From Agromyces cerinus (lineage in GTDB: Bacteria; Actinomycetota; Actinomycetes; Actinomycetales; Microbacteriaceae), in contig NZ_JAFBCT010000001.1 of assembly GCF_016907835.1 (NCBI RefSeq), forward strand, positions 3,472,001 through 3,536,000: a stretch of DNA of 64,000 nucleotides, read 5' to 3'. Made by a program: the position numbers and the translations under genes. Position 1 is the stretch's first letter; every line of letters starts with the position of its first letter. The notes under the pieces are model-generated. The model was given only the letters and a program-made list of their open reading frames with translations, was not told where the DNA came from and searched no databases. This document shows, piece by piece, positions 35,270 through 42,604 of this stretch.

Positions 35270-35974
35270 TCAGCCGAGCGGCACGATCAGCGTCGGGTCG
35301 GCCGGGTCGACGGCGCGCGAGTTGTTGACCCGGCGGTCGACCTCGTAGTTCGAGATCGACGCGGCGACGCGCTCGGACTCGGCGGTCATGAGTGCGAGCA
35401 TCTCGGCCTTGCCGGCGTCGTCGAGCTTCACCGGTGCGAGGTAGTCGTTCCATGCGTCGCGGGCGAGGAAGACGGGCATGCGATCGTGCACCTCGCCCGA
35501 GGCATCCCGAGCCTCGCGCGTGATGATCGATGTCGAGACCTCCCACTCCTCGCCGACCTTGCGTGCCGTGTAGATGCCGGCAGCGGCGAGCAGCGGCTGA
35601 TCGCCGTGCAGGAACCAGGCCTGCTTGCTGCCGGGTTCGCCGGTCCACTCGTAATAGCCCCGCATCGGCACGAGGCAGCGGGATGACGCGAACGCGCCCT
35701 TCCACAACCCGTTGGTGGTGACGGTCTCGATGCGCGTGTTGAACTGCGGGCGCTTCGACTCCTTCATGAACGACGGCCGGAAGTTCCACACCGCCGGGTC
35801 GACCGAACGCCGAACCTCGCCGGTCTCGCTGTTCTTGCGCTCGCGCACGATGGGCACGACCTCGGTCGGCGCGATGGAGAACTGGGGCCGCCAGTCGCGG
35901 TAGTCGCCGCCCTCGGCGACGAACTCCTGGATCAGCTCGTCGATCTTGGCGTCGTTCGCGAATCGTCCGCACAT
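35270..35974 (-). CDS. SOS response-associated protein YedK/HMCES (abasic-site shield)
   Basis: The 234-residue SRAP protein covalently captures abasic sites in single-stranded DNA through Cys2, exposed after Met removal (MCGRFA). The fold signatures are FSIAPTEVVPIV, NTRIETVTTNGLW, CLVPMRGYYEW (catalytic Glu in the YEW block) and VHDRMPVFL (conserved His). Length and motif order are typical. ATG 35974 is fixed by the need for Cys2. It ends 4 bases from the convergent gene at 35265. No LexA box was recognised. Confidence 0.92.
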   Translation of the reverse strand: MCGRFANDAKIDELIQEFVAEGGDYRDWRPQFSIAPTEVVPIVRERKNSETGEVRRSVDPAVWNFRPSFMKESKRPQFNTRIETVTTNGLWKGAFASSRCLVPMRGYYEWTGEPGSKQAWFLHGDQPLLAAAGIYTARKVGEEWEVSTSIITREARDASGEVHDRMPVFLARDAWNDYLAPVKLDDAGKAEMLALMTAESERVAASISNYEVDRRVNNSRAVDPADPTLIVPLG

Positions 35975-36378
35975 GCTGCCAGTCTGCACCCGGCCGCCGA
36001 CACGGACCAGAGCGGGCGCCGGCTGGAGGGCGGGGCTGAGCGGGGCGGGGATGGGGCCGCCGGGCCGGTGAAGGGGTCTCACCAGCCCGGCCATCGATGA
36101 CCTACGCGGGTAGGGTCGCGGTCGCACCGATGGCGCACGCACGAGCGCACGCGTCACTCAGGGGCGAAGAGCGGTTGGCCCCCTCCTGCTCTCCGTCCGT
36201 CCACCACGACCGGTAGTGAGGAGGCTGCGAACCCGAATCGCAGTCGCCGCCGCCCGTGATGGTGGCTCGAGGCTATCACTGGAACCACCCCCTTTGGGGG
36301 GTAGGCGCGCGCGGGTGCGGATGCCGTGTCGCGGATGTCGCACGTTCATCGCGATTGGCGGCGCCAGTCCCTCGACGG
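35975..36378. other. 404-base region without a recognisable gene
   Basis: Neither strand shows a convincing reading frame. Visible elements are a short CCTAC-GCGG-GTAGG hairpin near 36100-36113 and an ACCCCC-TTT-GGGGGGT hairpin at 36287-36302, which could end the small minus-strand ORF at 36379. Base composition is less uniform than in flanking genes. Confidence 0.5.
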
Positions 36379-36567
36379 TCAGGCTGCGGCGAACATCGCC
36401 GTGGCGACCATTCCGATCCAGTAGAGCGCCGCCGACAGTGCGAGGGCCGCCGCAGCGATGATTCCGACCTTCTGCCATGCCGTGGTGCGCGTGCGGAGGC
36501 GACGGCCCGAGGCGCCGACCAGATGCCGCTCCTCGGTTCCGCGGCTCGTGGTGACCGATGCACGCAA
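36379..36567 (-). CDS. small single-TM membrane protein (TTG start, tentative)
   Basis: This is a 62-codon frame with strong G/C third positions. It encodes a polar, Arg/Thr-rich first half and a hydrophobic C-terminal helix (VGIIAAAALALSAALYWIGM, about residues 35-54). The frame stays open farther upstream but would then overlap the divergent peptidase gene, so a TTG near 36567 is the most reasonable start. No clear ribosome binding site and no family are recognised. Confidence 0.42.
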   Translation of the reverse strand: MRASVTTSRGTEERHLVGASGRRLRTRTTAWQKVGIIAAAALALSAALYWIGMVATAMFAAA

Positions 36568-36585
36568 CGCAGGAACAGGCCTGGG

Positions 36586-36591
36586 TAGGTT
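36586..36591 (+). promoter_or_regulatory. leaderless-type -10 box
   Basis: TAGGTT lies 6 bases before the ATG at 36598. Confidence 0.5.
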
Positions 36592-36597
36592 GGGCCG

Positions 36598-37578
36598 ATG
36601 ACTCACTCGCACCCCGCTCCGCACACGACCGGGTTCGTCGATGGCGCCGGAGGCGCGTCCATCTACTGGGAGGAGTCGGGCTCTGCAGCCGGTACACCCG
36701 CCCTCTGGCTCCACGGTGGCCCCGGCGGATCACTGGGGAACGGTTGGTTCCGCAGCATGTTCGATCCGAACCGGTATCGGTTGATCGGCATCGACCAACG
36801 CGGCAGCGGGAAGAGTCTCCCGAACATCCTCGACGCCAGAAGTACCCTCGGCGCGCACACCACGCAGCGGCTCATCGCAGACATCGAAGCAGTACGCGAA
36901 ACCCTCGGCGTCGAGCGATGGGTCATTGCTGGTGCCTCGTGGGGAACCACCCTCGCGCTCGCCTACGCGCAGGAGCATCCCCAACGGGTGTGCGCTCTCG
37001 CCCTGATGGCGGTGACGACCACCAGTCGCGAGGAAGTCGATTGGATCACCGAAGGGGTGGGCCGTGTCTTCCCCGAGGAGTGGGCGGCGTTCGAACGTTC
37101 CTCGGGCCGGCTCGAAGGCGAGCGGGTTGTGGACGCCTACGCTCGCAGGCTGGCCTCCGATGACGCGCGCGAACGAGAAGCCGCCGCGCGAGCGTGGGAC
37201 ACATGGGAGGGCGTGCACGTCTCCCTCGACCATCCCGAGGCCAGGGGAACCGGGCATTCCGACCCGTCGGAGCGAGAAGCGTTCGCCACCCTCGTCACGC
37301 ACTACTGGAGCAACGACGGCTTCCTTCCAGAGAATCGTTCCATCTTCGCTCGCATCGACCGCATCGCCCACATCCCTGCAGCACTCGTGCACGGACGCCG
37401 CGATATCAGTGGGCCGCCGATCACTCCCTGGCGGCTCCACCACGACTGGCCCGCGAGCACCCTCACCATCATCGAAACCGAGGGCCACGGTGGGTCGAAC
37501 TCCATCGCAGCGCTGACGGCCGCCCTCGACACGTTCTCGATGGCGGCGAGTGGGTCGGCCGGCTCGCCGGCCCGATGA
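36598..37578 (+). CDS. pip: proline iminopeptidase (alpha/beta hydrolase, S33)
   Basis: The 326-residue cytosolic peptidase removes N-terminal proline. The oxyanion-hole motif HGGPGG is at residues 39-44, the nucleophile elbow GASWGTTLA carries Ser114, and the late VHGRRD segment holds the catalytic Asp. The catalytic His is in EGHGGSN near the end. IGIDQRGSGKS is typical of the family. The gene has somewhat more mixed codon use than its neighbours. Its stop lies 4 bases before a tRNA-Gly 3' fragment, so it may lie at the edge of an insertion. Confidence 0.9.
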   Translation: MTHSHPAPHTTGFVDGAGGASIYWEESGSAAGTPALWLHGGPGGSLGNGWFRSMFDPNRYRLIGIDQRGSGKSLPNILDARSTLGAHTTQRLIADIEAVRETLGVERWVIAGASWGTTLALAYAQEHPQRVCALALMAVTTTSREEVDWITEGVGRVFPEEWAAFERSSGRLEGERVVDAYARRLASDDAREREAAARAWDTWEGVHVSLDHPEARGTGHSDPSEREAFATLVTHYWSNDGFLPENRSIFARIDRIAHIPAALVHGRRDISGPPITPWRLHHDWPASTLTIIETEGHGGSNSIAALTAALDTFSMAASGSAGSPAR

Positions 37579-37581
37579 CAC

Positions 37582-37616
37582 GTGGAGCGGATGACGGGAA
37601 TCGAATCCGCGCTCTC
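37582..37616 (-). repeat. 3' fragment of tRNA-Gly, candidate distal attachment site
   Basis: This stretch repeats the 3' end of the tRNA-Gly gene at 38301-38374. The first 24 bases (37582-37605) are identical to 38300-38323, and the next 11 differ at two positions. It covers the CCA end, acceptor 3' strand and T-arm only, so it is not a functional tRNA. Such a fragment is the classic trace of site-specific integration at a tRNA 3' end. Confidence 0.75.
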
Positions 37617-37654
37617 GGCCCAACGGGCCGTCCGTTGCCCCGGCCCGTCGCCGA

Positions 37655-37660
37655 TATGCT
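37655..37660 (+). promoter_or_regulatory. leaderless-type -10 box
   Basis: TATGCT lies 7 bases before the ATG at 37668. No ribosome binding site is present. Confidence 0.5.
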
Positions 37661-37667
37661 CCCCAGC

Positions 37668-38285
37668 ATGAACCGTCGCCTCCTCCTCATGCCGCTCGTT
37701 CTTGCCCTCGCGCTCACCGGCTGCCAAGCCGGCCCTGAACCGCAAGCGCAAACACCGGCAGTCACGGCGGAGCCCACGCCCACGCCCGAGATCGTCGAAG
37801 ACAGGGCGCCCGACGGGACAGCGAGCAGGCCCTACGCCTTCGGCACCTACGCGCGGACGACCCCCGCAAGTTACTGGGATGCCACCATCACAGAACCTCA
37901 GGCTGACGCCACCGAAGCCGTGATCGCCGAGAACGCAGACAACCAGGTCGAAGACGGGTGGCAGTACGTGGCGGGCCGGATGACCACCGAGATGAACGAG
38001 AACATCACCGATGCCGATGAAGGACGGCCTGGAATGCCCACGTCCGTGCAGCCCGTCTTCGTCGGCTCCGACGGGCAGATCTACGACATCTGGAATGACG
38101 ACGACAGCACCGTGGTCCTCACGGAGGATTGGATCGGAACCCCCACGGTGGCCATGAAGCCCGGAGTGACGTCGACTGGCCGATTCGCGATTCAGGTACC
38201 GACCGTTGCCGTCGCCGGGGGTCGGTTCGCGGTGCAGAACGAGGTGTCGGGCGACCTCATCTATTTCGGCGAACTGCAGCCGTAG
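37668..38285 (+). CDS. putative lipoprotein in the tRNA-Gly-flanked segment
   Basis: This 205-residue protein has a signal peptide (MNRRLLLMPLVLALALTGC) with the lipobox cysteine at about 19, then a Pro/Thr-rich linker to about residue 45. A beta-rich domain follows, with YAFGTYARTTPASYWDATIT and QVEDGWQYVAGRMTTEMN. This layout resembles actinobacterial DUF4352-type immunoglobulin-like extracellular domains, as an inference. The gene lies wholly between the tRNA fragment and the intact tRNA-Gly gene. No integrase remains. ATG 37656 is an upstream alternative. Confidence 0.72.
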   Translation: MNRRLLLMPLVLALALTGCQAGPEPQAQTPAVTAEPTPTPEIVEDRAPDGTASRPYAFGTYARTTPASYWDATITEPQADATEAVIAENADNQVEDGWQYVAGRMTTEMNENITDADEGRPGMPTSVQPVFVGSDGQIYDIWNDDDSTVVLTEDWIGTPTVAMKPGVTSTGRFAIQVPTVAVAGGRFAVQNEVSGDLIYFGELQP

Positions 38286-38299
38286 CGTGGTTTCCAGCG

Positions 38300-38334
38300 G
38301 TGGAGCGGATGACGGGAATCGAACCCGCGCTATC
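38300..38334 (-). repeat. proximal copy of the tRNA-Gly direct repeat
   Basis: This copy of the 24-base identical plus 11-base near-identical repeat found at 37582-37616 is part of the functional tRNA gene. The copies are in the same orientation 718 bases apart. Confidence 0.75.
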
Positions 38335-38374
38335 AGCTTGGGAAGCTGAAGTTCTACCATTGAACTACATCCGC
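38301..38374 (-). tRNA. tRNA-Gly (anticodon CCC)
   Basis: Read on the minus strand, the gene starts GCGGATG, has the D-arm region GTTCAATGGTAGAAC, an anticodon stem TCAGC/GCTGA around loop TTCCCAA (anticodon CCC, reading GGG), the T-arm CGGGTTCGATTCCCG and the acceptor 3' strand CATCCGC-T-CCA. CCA is encoded. All stems pair. The 3' end is duplicated at 37582. Confidence 0.96.
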
Positions 38375-38442
38375 ATGCGGCATCCCGTCGGCCGTCGAAG
38401 CGGCTGCAGGGGCAACGTCAGTCATCCTAGCAAGTGCGTTGC

Positions 38443-38448
38443 TACGCT
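38443..38448 (+). promoter_or_regulatory. leaderless-type -10 box of dcd
   Basis: TACGCT lies 6 bases before GTG 38455. Confidence 0.55.
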
Positions 38449-38454
38449 GGCAGC

Positions 38455-39060
38455 GTGCTGCTCTCAGATCGTGACATCCGGGCCGAACTCGACGCGAACC
38501 GCATCGGACTCGACCCGTACGAACCGGGCATGATCCAGCCCTCGTCGATCGATGTGCGCCTCGACCGGTACTTCCGTCTCTTCGACAACCACAAGTACCC
38601 GTTCATCGACCCGGCCGAAGACCAGCCCGAGCTGACCCACCTCATCGAGGTGCGGCCCGACGAGGCGTTCATCCTGCACCCGGGCGAGTTCGTGCTCGCC
38701 TCGACGTACGAGGCCGTGACGCTGCCCGACGACGTGGCCGCCCGCCTCGAGGGCAAGAGCTCGCTCGGCCGGCTGGGCCTGCTCACGCACTCGACCGCGG
38801 GATTCATCGACCCGGGCTTCACCGGGCATGTCACCCTCGAACTGAGCAACGTGGCGACCCTGCCGATCAAGCTCTGGCCGGGCATGAAGATCGGCCAGAT
38901 GTGCTTCTTCCGCCTGTCGTCGCCGAGTGAGCGGCCGTACGGTTCTGCCGAGTACGCGAACCGCTACCAGGGGCAGCGCGGGCCGACGGCGTCGCGCTCG
39001 TTCCACCAGTTCCACCGCACGGATGTCGGTGTCACCGACGCCGGCTCACGCGGCGACTGA
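38455..39060 (+). CDS. dcd: dCTP deaminase
   Basis: The 201-residue homotrimeric enzyme makes dUTP from dCTP; some actinobacterial members also hydrolyse dUTP to d[14 protein letters not shown] opens the protein, [10 protein letters not shown] holds the nucleotide-binding segment, and [11 protein letters not shown] with [17 protein letters not shown] carries the catalytic Glu and the P-loop-like region. The C-terminal [13 protein letters not shown] closes over the active site. GTG 38455 is supported by the TACGCT -10 and gives the usual length. It is convergent with the DUF4267 gene. Confidence 0.95.
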   Translation: MLLSDRDIRAELDANRIGLDPYEPGMIQPSSIDVRLDRYFRLFDNHKYPFIDPAEDQPELTHLIEVRPDEAFILHPGEFVLASTYEAVTLPDDVAARLEGKSSLGRLGLLTHSTAGFIDPGFTGHVTLELSNVATLPIKLWPGMKIGQMCFFRLSSPSERPYGSAEYANRYQGQRGPTASRSFHQFHRTDVGVTDAGSRGD

Positions 39061-39072
39061 GCTCTCGGGCTC

Positions 39073-39465
39073 TCAGAAGAACAGCAGTACGGCGGCGACG
39101 ATCATCACCGTCGCCGTCGAGGCGTGGACGCCGAGCGCGACCGCCGGTCGGCCGTGGTTGCGGAAGATCATGAGCGCGTCGCCGATCGGGATGAGCGCTT
39201 CGACGAGCAGGATGACGGCCGCCGCCGCCGGCCCGAAGAACACGAGCATCGCCACGACGACGAGCCCCGAGACGATATCGCGCGGGCCCTTGATGTGCTG
39301 CCACGGCGTCACCTCGGGAGTGATCTCAGTCGTGAAGCCGAAGCCCTGCGAGGTGGCCGTCGGCGAGACGATGTACGAGATGCCGACCCAGATGATGCCC
39401 GCGGCGACGACGAGCGCGAGGGAGGCGCCGATCCAGGTCGCCGGGGTGAACTGTGCGAGATCCAT
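39073..39465 (-). CDS. DUF4267 small membrane protein
   Basis: The 130-residue protein has four predicted transmembrane helices (about residues 10-32, 62-80, 80-98 and 108-130). PWQHIKGPRDIVSGLV between helices 1 and 2 is typical of DUF4267 proteins. Function is unknown. ATG 39465 follows AAAGGAATCAC. It is divergent from the TetR gene at 39535, and such pairs usually have the TetR repress the membrane-protein gene. Confidence 0.82.
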   Translation of the reverse strand: MDLAQFTPATWIGASLALVVAAGIIWVGISYIVSPTATSQGFGFTTEITPEVTPWQHIKGPRDIVSGLVVVAMLVFFGPAAAAVILLVEALIPIGDALMIFRNHGRPAVALGVHASTATVMIVAAVLLFF

Positions 39466-39472
39466 GTGATTC

Positions 39473-39485
39473 CTTTCGATGAAAG
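39473..39485. promoter_or_regulatory. CTTTC-GAT-GAAAG palindrome in the DUF4267/TetR intergenic region
   Basis: This short perfect 5-3-5 palindrome overlaps the ribosome binding site of the DUF4267 gene. A CGCTAG word occurs twice farther toward the TetR gene. One of these is probably the TetR operator. Confidence 0.35.
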
Positions 39486-39522
39486 ATTTATTGCGACGCT
39501 AGCATTCCTTTCGACCGAGCGC

Positions 39523-39528
39523 TAGTGT
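39523..39528 (+). promoter_or_regulatory. leaderless-type -10 box
   Basis: TAGTGT lies 6 bases before GTG 39535. Confidence 0.5.
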
Positions 39529-39534
39529 CGGATC

Positions 39535-40098
39535 GTGGCAACGAGTGAACGCATGGCACGGCGACGCGAGCAGCGGCGGGGCGCGATCCTCGCGGCCGCG
39601 AGGGAGTTCGCCGAGGCCGAAGGCTGGCAAGCGGTGACGTCGCGCAGGCTCGCCGATGCGATCGACTACACGCAGCCGGTCATCTACTCGCACTTCGAGT
39701 CGATGGATGCGGTGATCGACGCGGTCGCGGTCGAGGGCTTCGGTGAGATCGCCGAAGCGCTCGCGCAGGCTCGCGCGAGCGAATCCCGCCCCGCGGCGGC
39801 GCTCGAGGCGCTCAGCCGCGCCTATCTCGGCTACGCCGCGGCGCATCCCGCCATGTACGACGCGATGTTCGTGCGCGGCTCCGGTCTCGCATTCGCCGAC
39901 GCGAGCACACTGCCGCAACTGGTCGCGGGCTTCTCCGAGATCCGCGCCGCGGTCGCGCCATTCACCGAGCAGCCCGACACGCTCGCCGAGGTGCTGTGGG
40001 CGAGCCTGCACGGCCTGACGATGCTGCAGCGCACCCGACGCATTCCGGGTGACGGCGAGGATCGCCTGGCGGTGCTGCTCGCCCTCATCACGAGCTGA
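39535..40098 (+). CDS. TetR-family regulator (WHG-type ligand domain)
   Basis: This 187-residue repressor has an N-terminal helix-turn-helix: RREQRRGAILAAAREF then TSRRLADAIDYTQPVIYSHFESMD (recognition helix near YTQPVIYSHF). The C-terminal domain contains LWASLHGLTML, the pattern of the TetR_C_33/WHG family. The ligand is unknown. Divergent orientation from the DUF4267 gene suggests that gene is its target. The leaderless GTG start is supported by TAGTGT. Confidence 0.87.
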   Translation: MATSERMARRREQRRGAILAAAREFAEAEGWQAVTSRRLADAIDYTQPVIYSHFESMDAVIDAVAVEGFGEIAEALAQARASESRPAAALEALSRAYLGYAAAHPAMYDAMFVRGSGLAFADASTLPQLVAGFSEIRAAVAPFTEQPDTLAEVLWASLHGLTMLQRTRRIPGDGEDRLAVLLALITS

Positions 40099-40151
40099 CC
40101 GCGTCAGCGGGCGGCGGTCAGCGGGCGGGCGTCATCGAGCTCCGTCGACCG

Positions 40152-41054
40152 TCACGCGGTCGCCCGTGTCGCCTCGGACTCGGCGAGCGACACGTCGCTC
40201 GCGAGCAGGAACTCCATCACCGCGTCGAGTGTGCTGTCGGCCCTCAGCACCCGGTTGTGACTGAGTCCCGCCGTCGCGAGCAGCCGGGCTCGCCCGCCGT
40301 TCGCCGCGGCCAGTCGCTCCGATTCGCTGAACGGGATGCGCAGGTCGCCTCGGTCGTGCACGAGCAGCAGTGGCGTGCCGGCGGGCAGCGGATGCCGCAC
40401 GGCTGAATAGCGCTCGAAGGGGTCGGGCCGCCCGCTGAAGTCGTGGGCGGCGTACCGCGCGGCGAGGGCGTCGCGAGTGGGGGTGTCGAGGCCGAGCATC
40501 GTGCCGAAGCCGTCGACGAAGACACGCGGGTCGGCTGCGCTGGCGATGCCGACGACCCGGGTCGCCGGGACTCCCTCGTGCACGGCCATGAGCGCGGCGA
40601 GTGAACCGAACGAGTGCCCGACGATCGCATGCCACGCTCCTTCGCGCCGGGTCAACTCGTTGATGACATCGAGGTGGTCGACGACGTACGTATGGCGACC
40701 GGGCGAGTCGCCGTTCGCCGGCCCGTCGAACGCGAGCACCCGGAACCCCTCGCTGCGGAGCTCGCGAACGAGCGGGGCGAACATGCTGGCGCGCGACTGC
40801 CAACCATGCGCGAGCAGTACGGTGCGCTCACCCGCCCCCCACTCGTAGGTGACGACATCGACGCCCGTGCCGCGGATGCCCGGGATGCGCACGGTGCCGC
40901 GACGGGCGGCGCGGTGGGTCGCGAGGTCGGTGGCGACGACGGGTGCGCGCTTGCCGACGCGCCGGAAGAGCGGGAGCGCGAGGGCCGCGCCGAGGTCGGG
41001 GGAGACGCGCGCCGCGGCGCGCACTCCGGTGGCGATGGCGGACGCTGCGGACAT
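40152..41054 (-). CDS. alpha/beta hydrolase
   Basis: This 300-residue hydrolase has the oxyanion region LAHGWQSRASM near 82-91 and nucleophile elbow GHSFGS with Ser148. A late VHDRGDLRIPF carries the candidate Asp, and AGLSHNRVL the candidate His. No signal peptide is visible, although the first 35 residues are Ala-rich. It is an esterase/lipase-like enzyme of unknown substrate. ATG 41054 follows GAGGAGCACCC. The gene is divergent from a TetR gene, with two operator-like palindromes between them, so it is a probable repression target. Confidence 0.83.
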   Translation of the reverse strand: MSAASAIATGVRAAARVSPDLGAALALPLFRRVGKRAPVVATDLATHRAARRGTVRIPGIRGTGVDVVTYEWGAGERTVLLAHGWQSRASMFAPLVRELRSEGFRVLAFDGPANGDSPGRHTYVVDHLDVINELTRREGAWHAIVGHSFGSLAALMAVHEGVPATRVVGIASAADPRVFVDGFGTMLGLDTPTRDALAARYAAHDFSGRPDPFERYSAVRHPLPAGTPLLLVHDRGDLRIPFSESERLAAANGGRARLLATAGLSHNRVLRADSTLDAVMEFLLASDVSLAESEATRATA

Positions 41055-41069
41055 GGGTGCTCCTCACAA

Positions 41070-41106
41070 TACGAACGGTCGTACGCACACTATACGAACG
41101 ATCGTG
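41070..41106. promoter_or_regulatory. two tandem TetR operator candidates
   Basis: TACGA-ACGG-TCGTA (41070-41083) and TACGA-ACGA-TCGTG (41093-41106) are 5-4-5 palindromes 23 bases apart. They sit in the 66-base space between the divergent hydrolase and TetR genes, next to the TACAAT -10 of the latter. Repression of both genes by the TetR protein is inferred. Confidence 0.65.
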
Positions 41107-41108
41107 CG

Positions 41109-41114
41109 TACAAT
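41109..41114 (+). promoter_or_regulatory. leaderless-type -10 box of the TetR gene
   Basis: TACAAT lies 6 bases before the ATG at 41121 and starts 3 bases after the second operator. Confidence 0.6.
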
Positions 41115-41120
41115 CAAGAG

Positions 41121-41780
41121 ATGAACGAGACCGACGGGCGACGGGTCAGAGGCGACGCATCGCGGCGCCTCGTGCTCGACCACGCCGTCGACCTCGCATC
41201 GGTCGAGGGTCTCGACGGCCTGTCGATCGGCCACCTCGCCGACGCGGCCCGGGTCAGCAAGAGCGGCGTCGCCACCCTCTTCGGCACGAAGGAGCGCCTG
41301 CAGCTCGCCGCTGTCGAAGCGGCCCGCCTGCGTTTCGTCGCGAGCGTCATCGAGCCGGCACGCGACGAGCCGCGAGGCATCCGCCGAATCGTCGCGCTGC
41401 TCGACGGCTGGATCGCGTACTCTCGCGACCGCGTGTTCACGGGCGGATGCTTCTTCGCCGCGACGGCAGCCGAGTTCGACGCGAAGCCGGGGCCCGTGCG
41501 CGACGCGCTCGCCATGGCGCTCACCGACTGGAGCAACTACCTCGCCGCATCGTTTCGATACGCCGTCGCTCAGGGAGAGGTCGGCGCCGACGAGGACCCT
41601 GAGCAGTTCGCCTTCGAGGCGACCGCGCTGCTCGACGCCGCCAACACCCGTTCGGTGATGGGCGACTCGAACCAGCCCTATGTCTTCGCGCGCCGCGCCC
41701 TCGTTGCGCGCCTGCGCGCCGCCGGGGCGGATGACGCGCTCGTCGCGCGGCTCGCCGACGTCGACGACCTCGCCGCCTGA
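41121..41780 (+). CDS. TetR-family regulator of the adjacent alpha/beta hydrolase
   Basis: The 219-residue repressor has its helix-turn-helix in SRRLVLDHAVDLASVEGLDG and SIGHLADAARVSKSGVATLF. The ligand-binding half includes GGCFFAATAAEFDAKPGP, typical of the TetR_C_16/YxaF-like branch that often governs efflux or hydrolase genes. The start follows a TACAAT box by 6 bases, so the mRNA is probably leaderless and initiation would be blocked directly by operator binding. Confidence 0.87.
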   Translation: MNETDGRRVRGDASRRLVLDHAVDLASVEGLDGLSIGHLADAARVSKSGVATLFGTKERLQLAAVEAARLRFVASVIEPARDEPRGIRRIVALLDGWIAYSRDRVFTGGCFFAATAAEFDAKPGPVRDALAMALTDWSNYLAASFRYAVAQGEVGADEDPEQFAFEATALLDAANTRSVMGDSNQPYVFARRALVARLRAAGADDALVARLADVDDLAA

Positions 41781-41811
41781 CGATCTCGTCGCGGGTGACC
41801 TCGACGGCCGA

Positions 41812-42600
41812 TCAGGCGGTCGCGAACACGAGGGCGAGGGTCGTGTCGCCGCACGGCACGACGAACTGGCCGCCGGACAGCACCCCCGCCGCGGCCTGGC
41901 CCTGGTGCTCGTGCAGCGGTGCGAGCACGGACGCGAGCCCTTCGATCCGGAGCAGGGCGCCCGTCGCGTGCCGTGAATCGGTCGATGCGACGATGCGCCC
42001 CGAGGCGTTCACGAGCGTGCACGGATGCCCCGACTCGCGCAGCACCGGCAGCAGCTCCTGCTCGATGCGGGCGACGTAGGCATCGGTGCCCACGACCCCG
42101 GCCATCTCGCCGTCGACCGTCACGGGCGTGGTGATCGTGACCGTGTAGTCGTCGGTGCAGAGGTAGTCGACATAGGGGCCGGTGAGGTGGCGGGTGCCGG
42201 TGCGGGCGGGGGTGCGCCACCACTCGAGCGTCGTGTAGTCGCGGAACTGCTCGGCGTCGGGGTCGCTCTCGGCCTCGAGCCGGCGCACTCCTCCGTCGGC
42301 GGCGGCGCGGAAGGTGTTCGTGCCGCTCAGCCACCAGGCGAGGTGCCAGGGTGCGTCGGGCAGGAAGCCGGGCGCGGCCACGAAGCCGGCACCCGTGATG
42401 AGGCCGCTCGAGTCGTCGAGTGCGGGGCGGACGAGCGCCGAGATCACGGGGTCGAGGTCGGCGGCGTTCGGCTCGGCGACCTCCGCGAGGTGCGCTTCGA
42501 GCGCGTCGCGCCAGGTGTCGATCAGTGCGAACAGCGGGTCGATCGTCGCGGCGATGCGGTGGGCGATGGTGTCGGCAGCGTTGACGACGGTGGCGGTCAT
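41812..42600 (-). CDS. soluble Cache-domain protein
   Basis: This 262-residue protein of the Cache superfamily lacks the usual flanking transmembrane helices and signal peptide, so it should be cytosolic. DPVISALVRPALDDSSGLITGAG begins the sensor fold. FRDYTTLEWWRTPARTGTRHLTGPYVDYL and TITTPVTVDGEMAGVVGTDAYV are typical ligand-pocket strands (W-W, Y-V-D-Y). It is co-transcribed 4 bases after the GntR/FCD regulator and faces a polyamine-type importer operon, so sensing of the transported amine is a reasonable inference. Confidence 0.78.
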   Translation of the reverse strand: MTATVVNAADTIAHRIAATIDPLFALIDTWRDALEAHLAEVAEPNAADLDPVISALVRPALDDSSGLITGAGFVAAPGFLPDAPWHLAWWLSGTNTFRAAADGGVRRLEAESDPDAEQFRDYTTLEWWRTPARTGTRHLTGPYVDYLCTDDYTVTITTPVTVDGEMAGVVGTDAYVARIEQELLPVLRESGHPCTLVNASGRIVASTDSRHATGALLRIEGLASVLAPLHEHQGQAAAGVLSGGQFVVPCGDTTLALVFATA

Positions 42601-42604
42601 GGCC

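Noticed and set aside
36158..36733. Long minus-strand frame covering the pip start region
   Set aside because: It overlaps the start of the well-supported peptidase gene and lacks consistent codon bias outside the short TM-encoding end.
37582..37616. Second tRNA-Gly gene
   Set aside because: Only the T-arm and acceptor 3' strand are present; no D-arm, anticodon arm or 5' acceptor strand follows.
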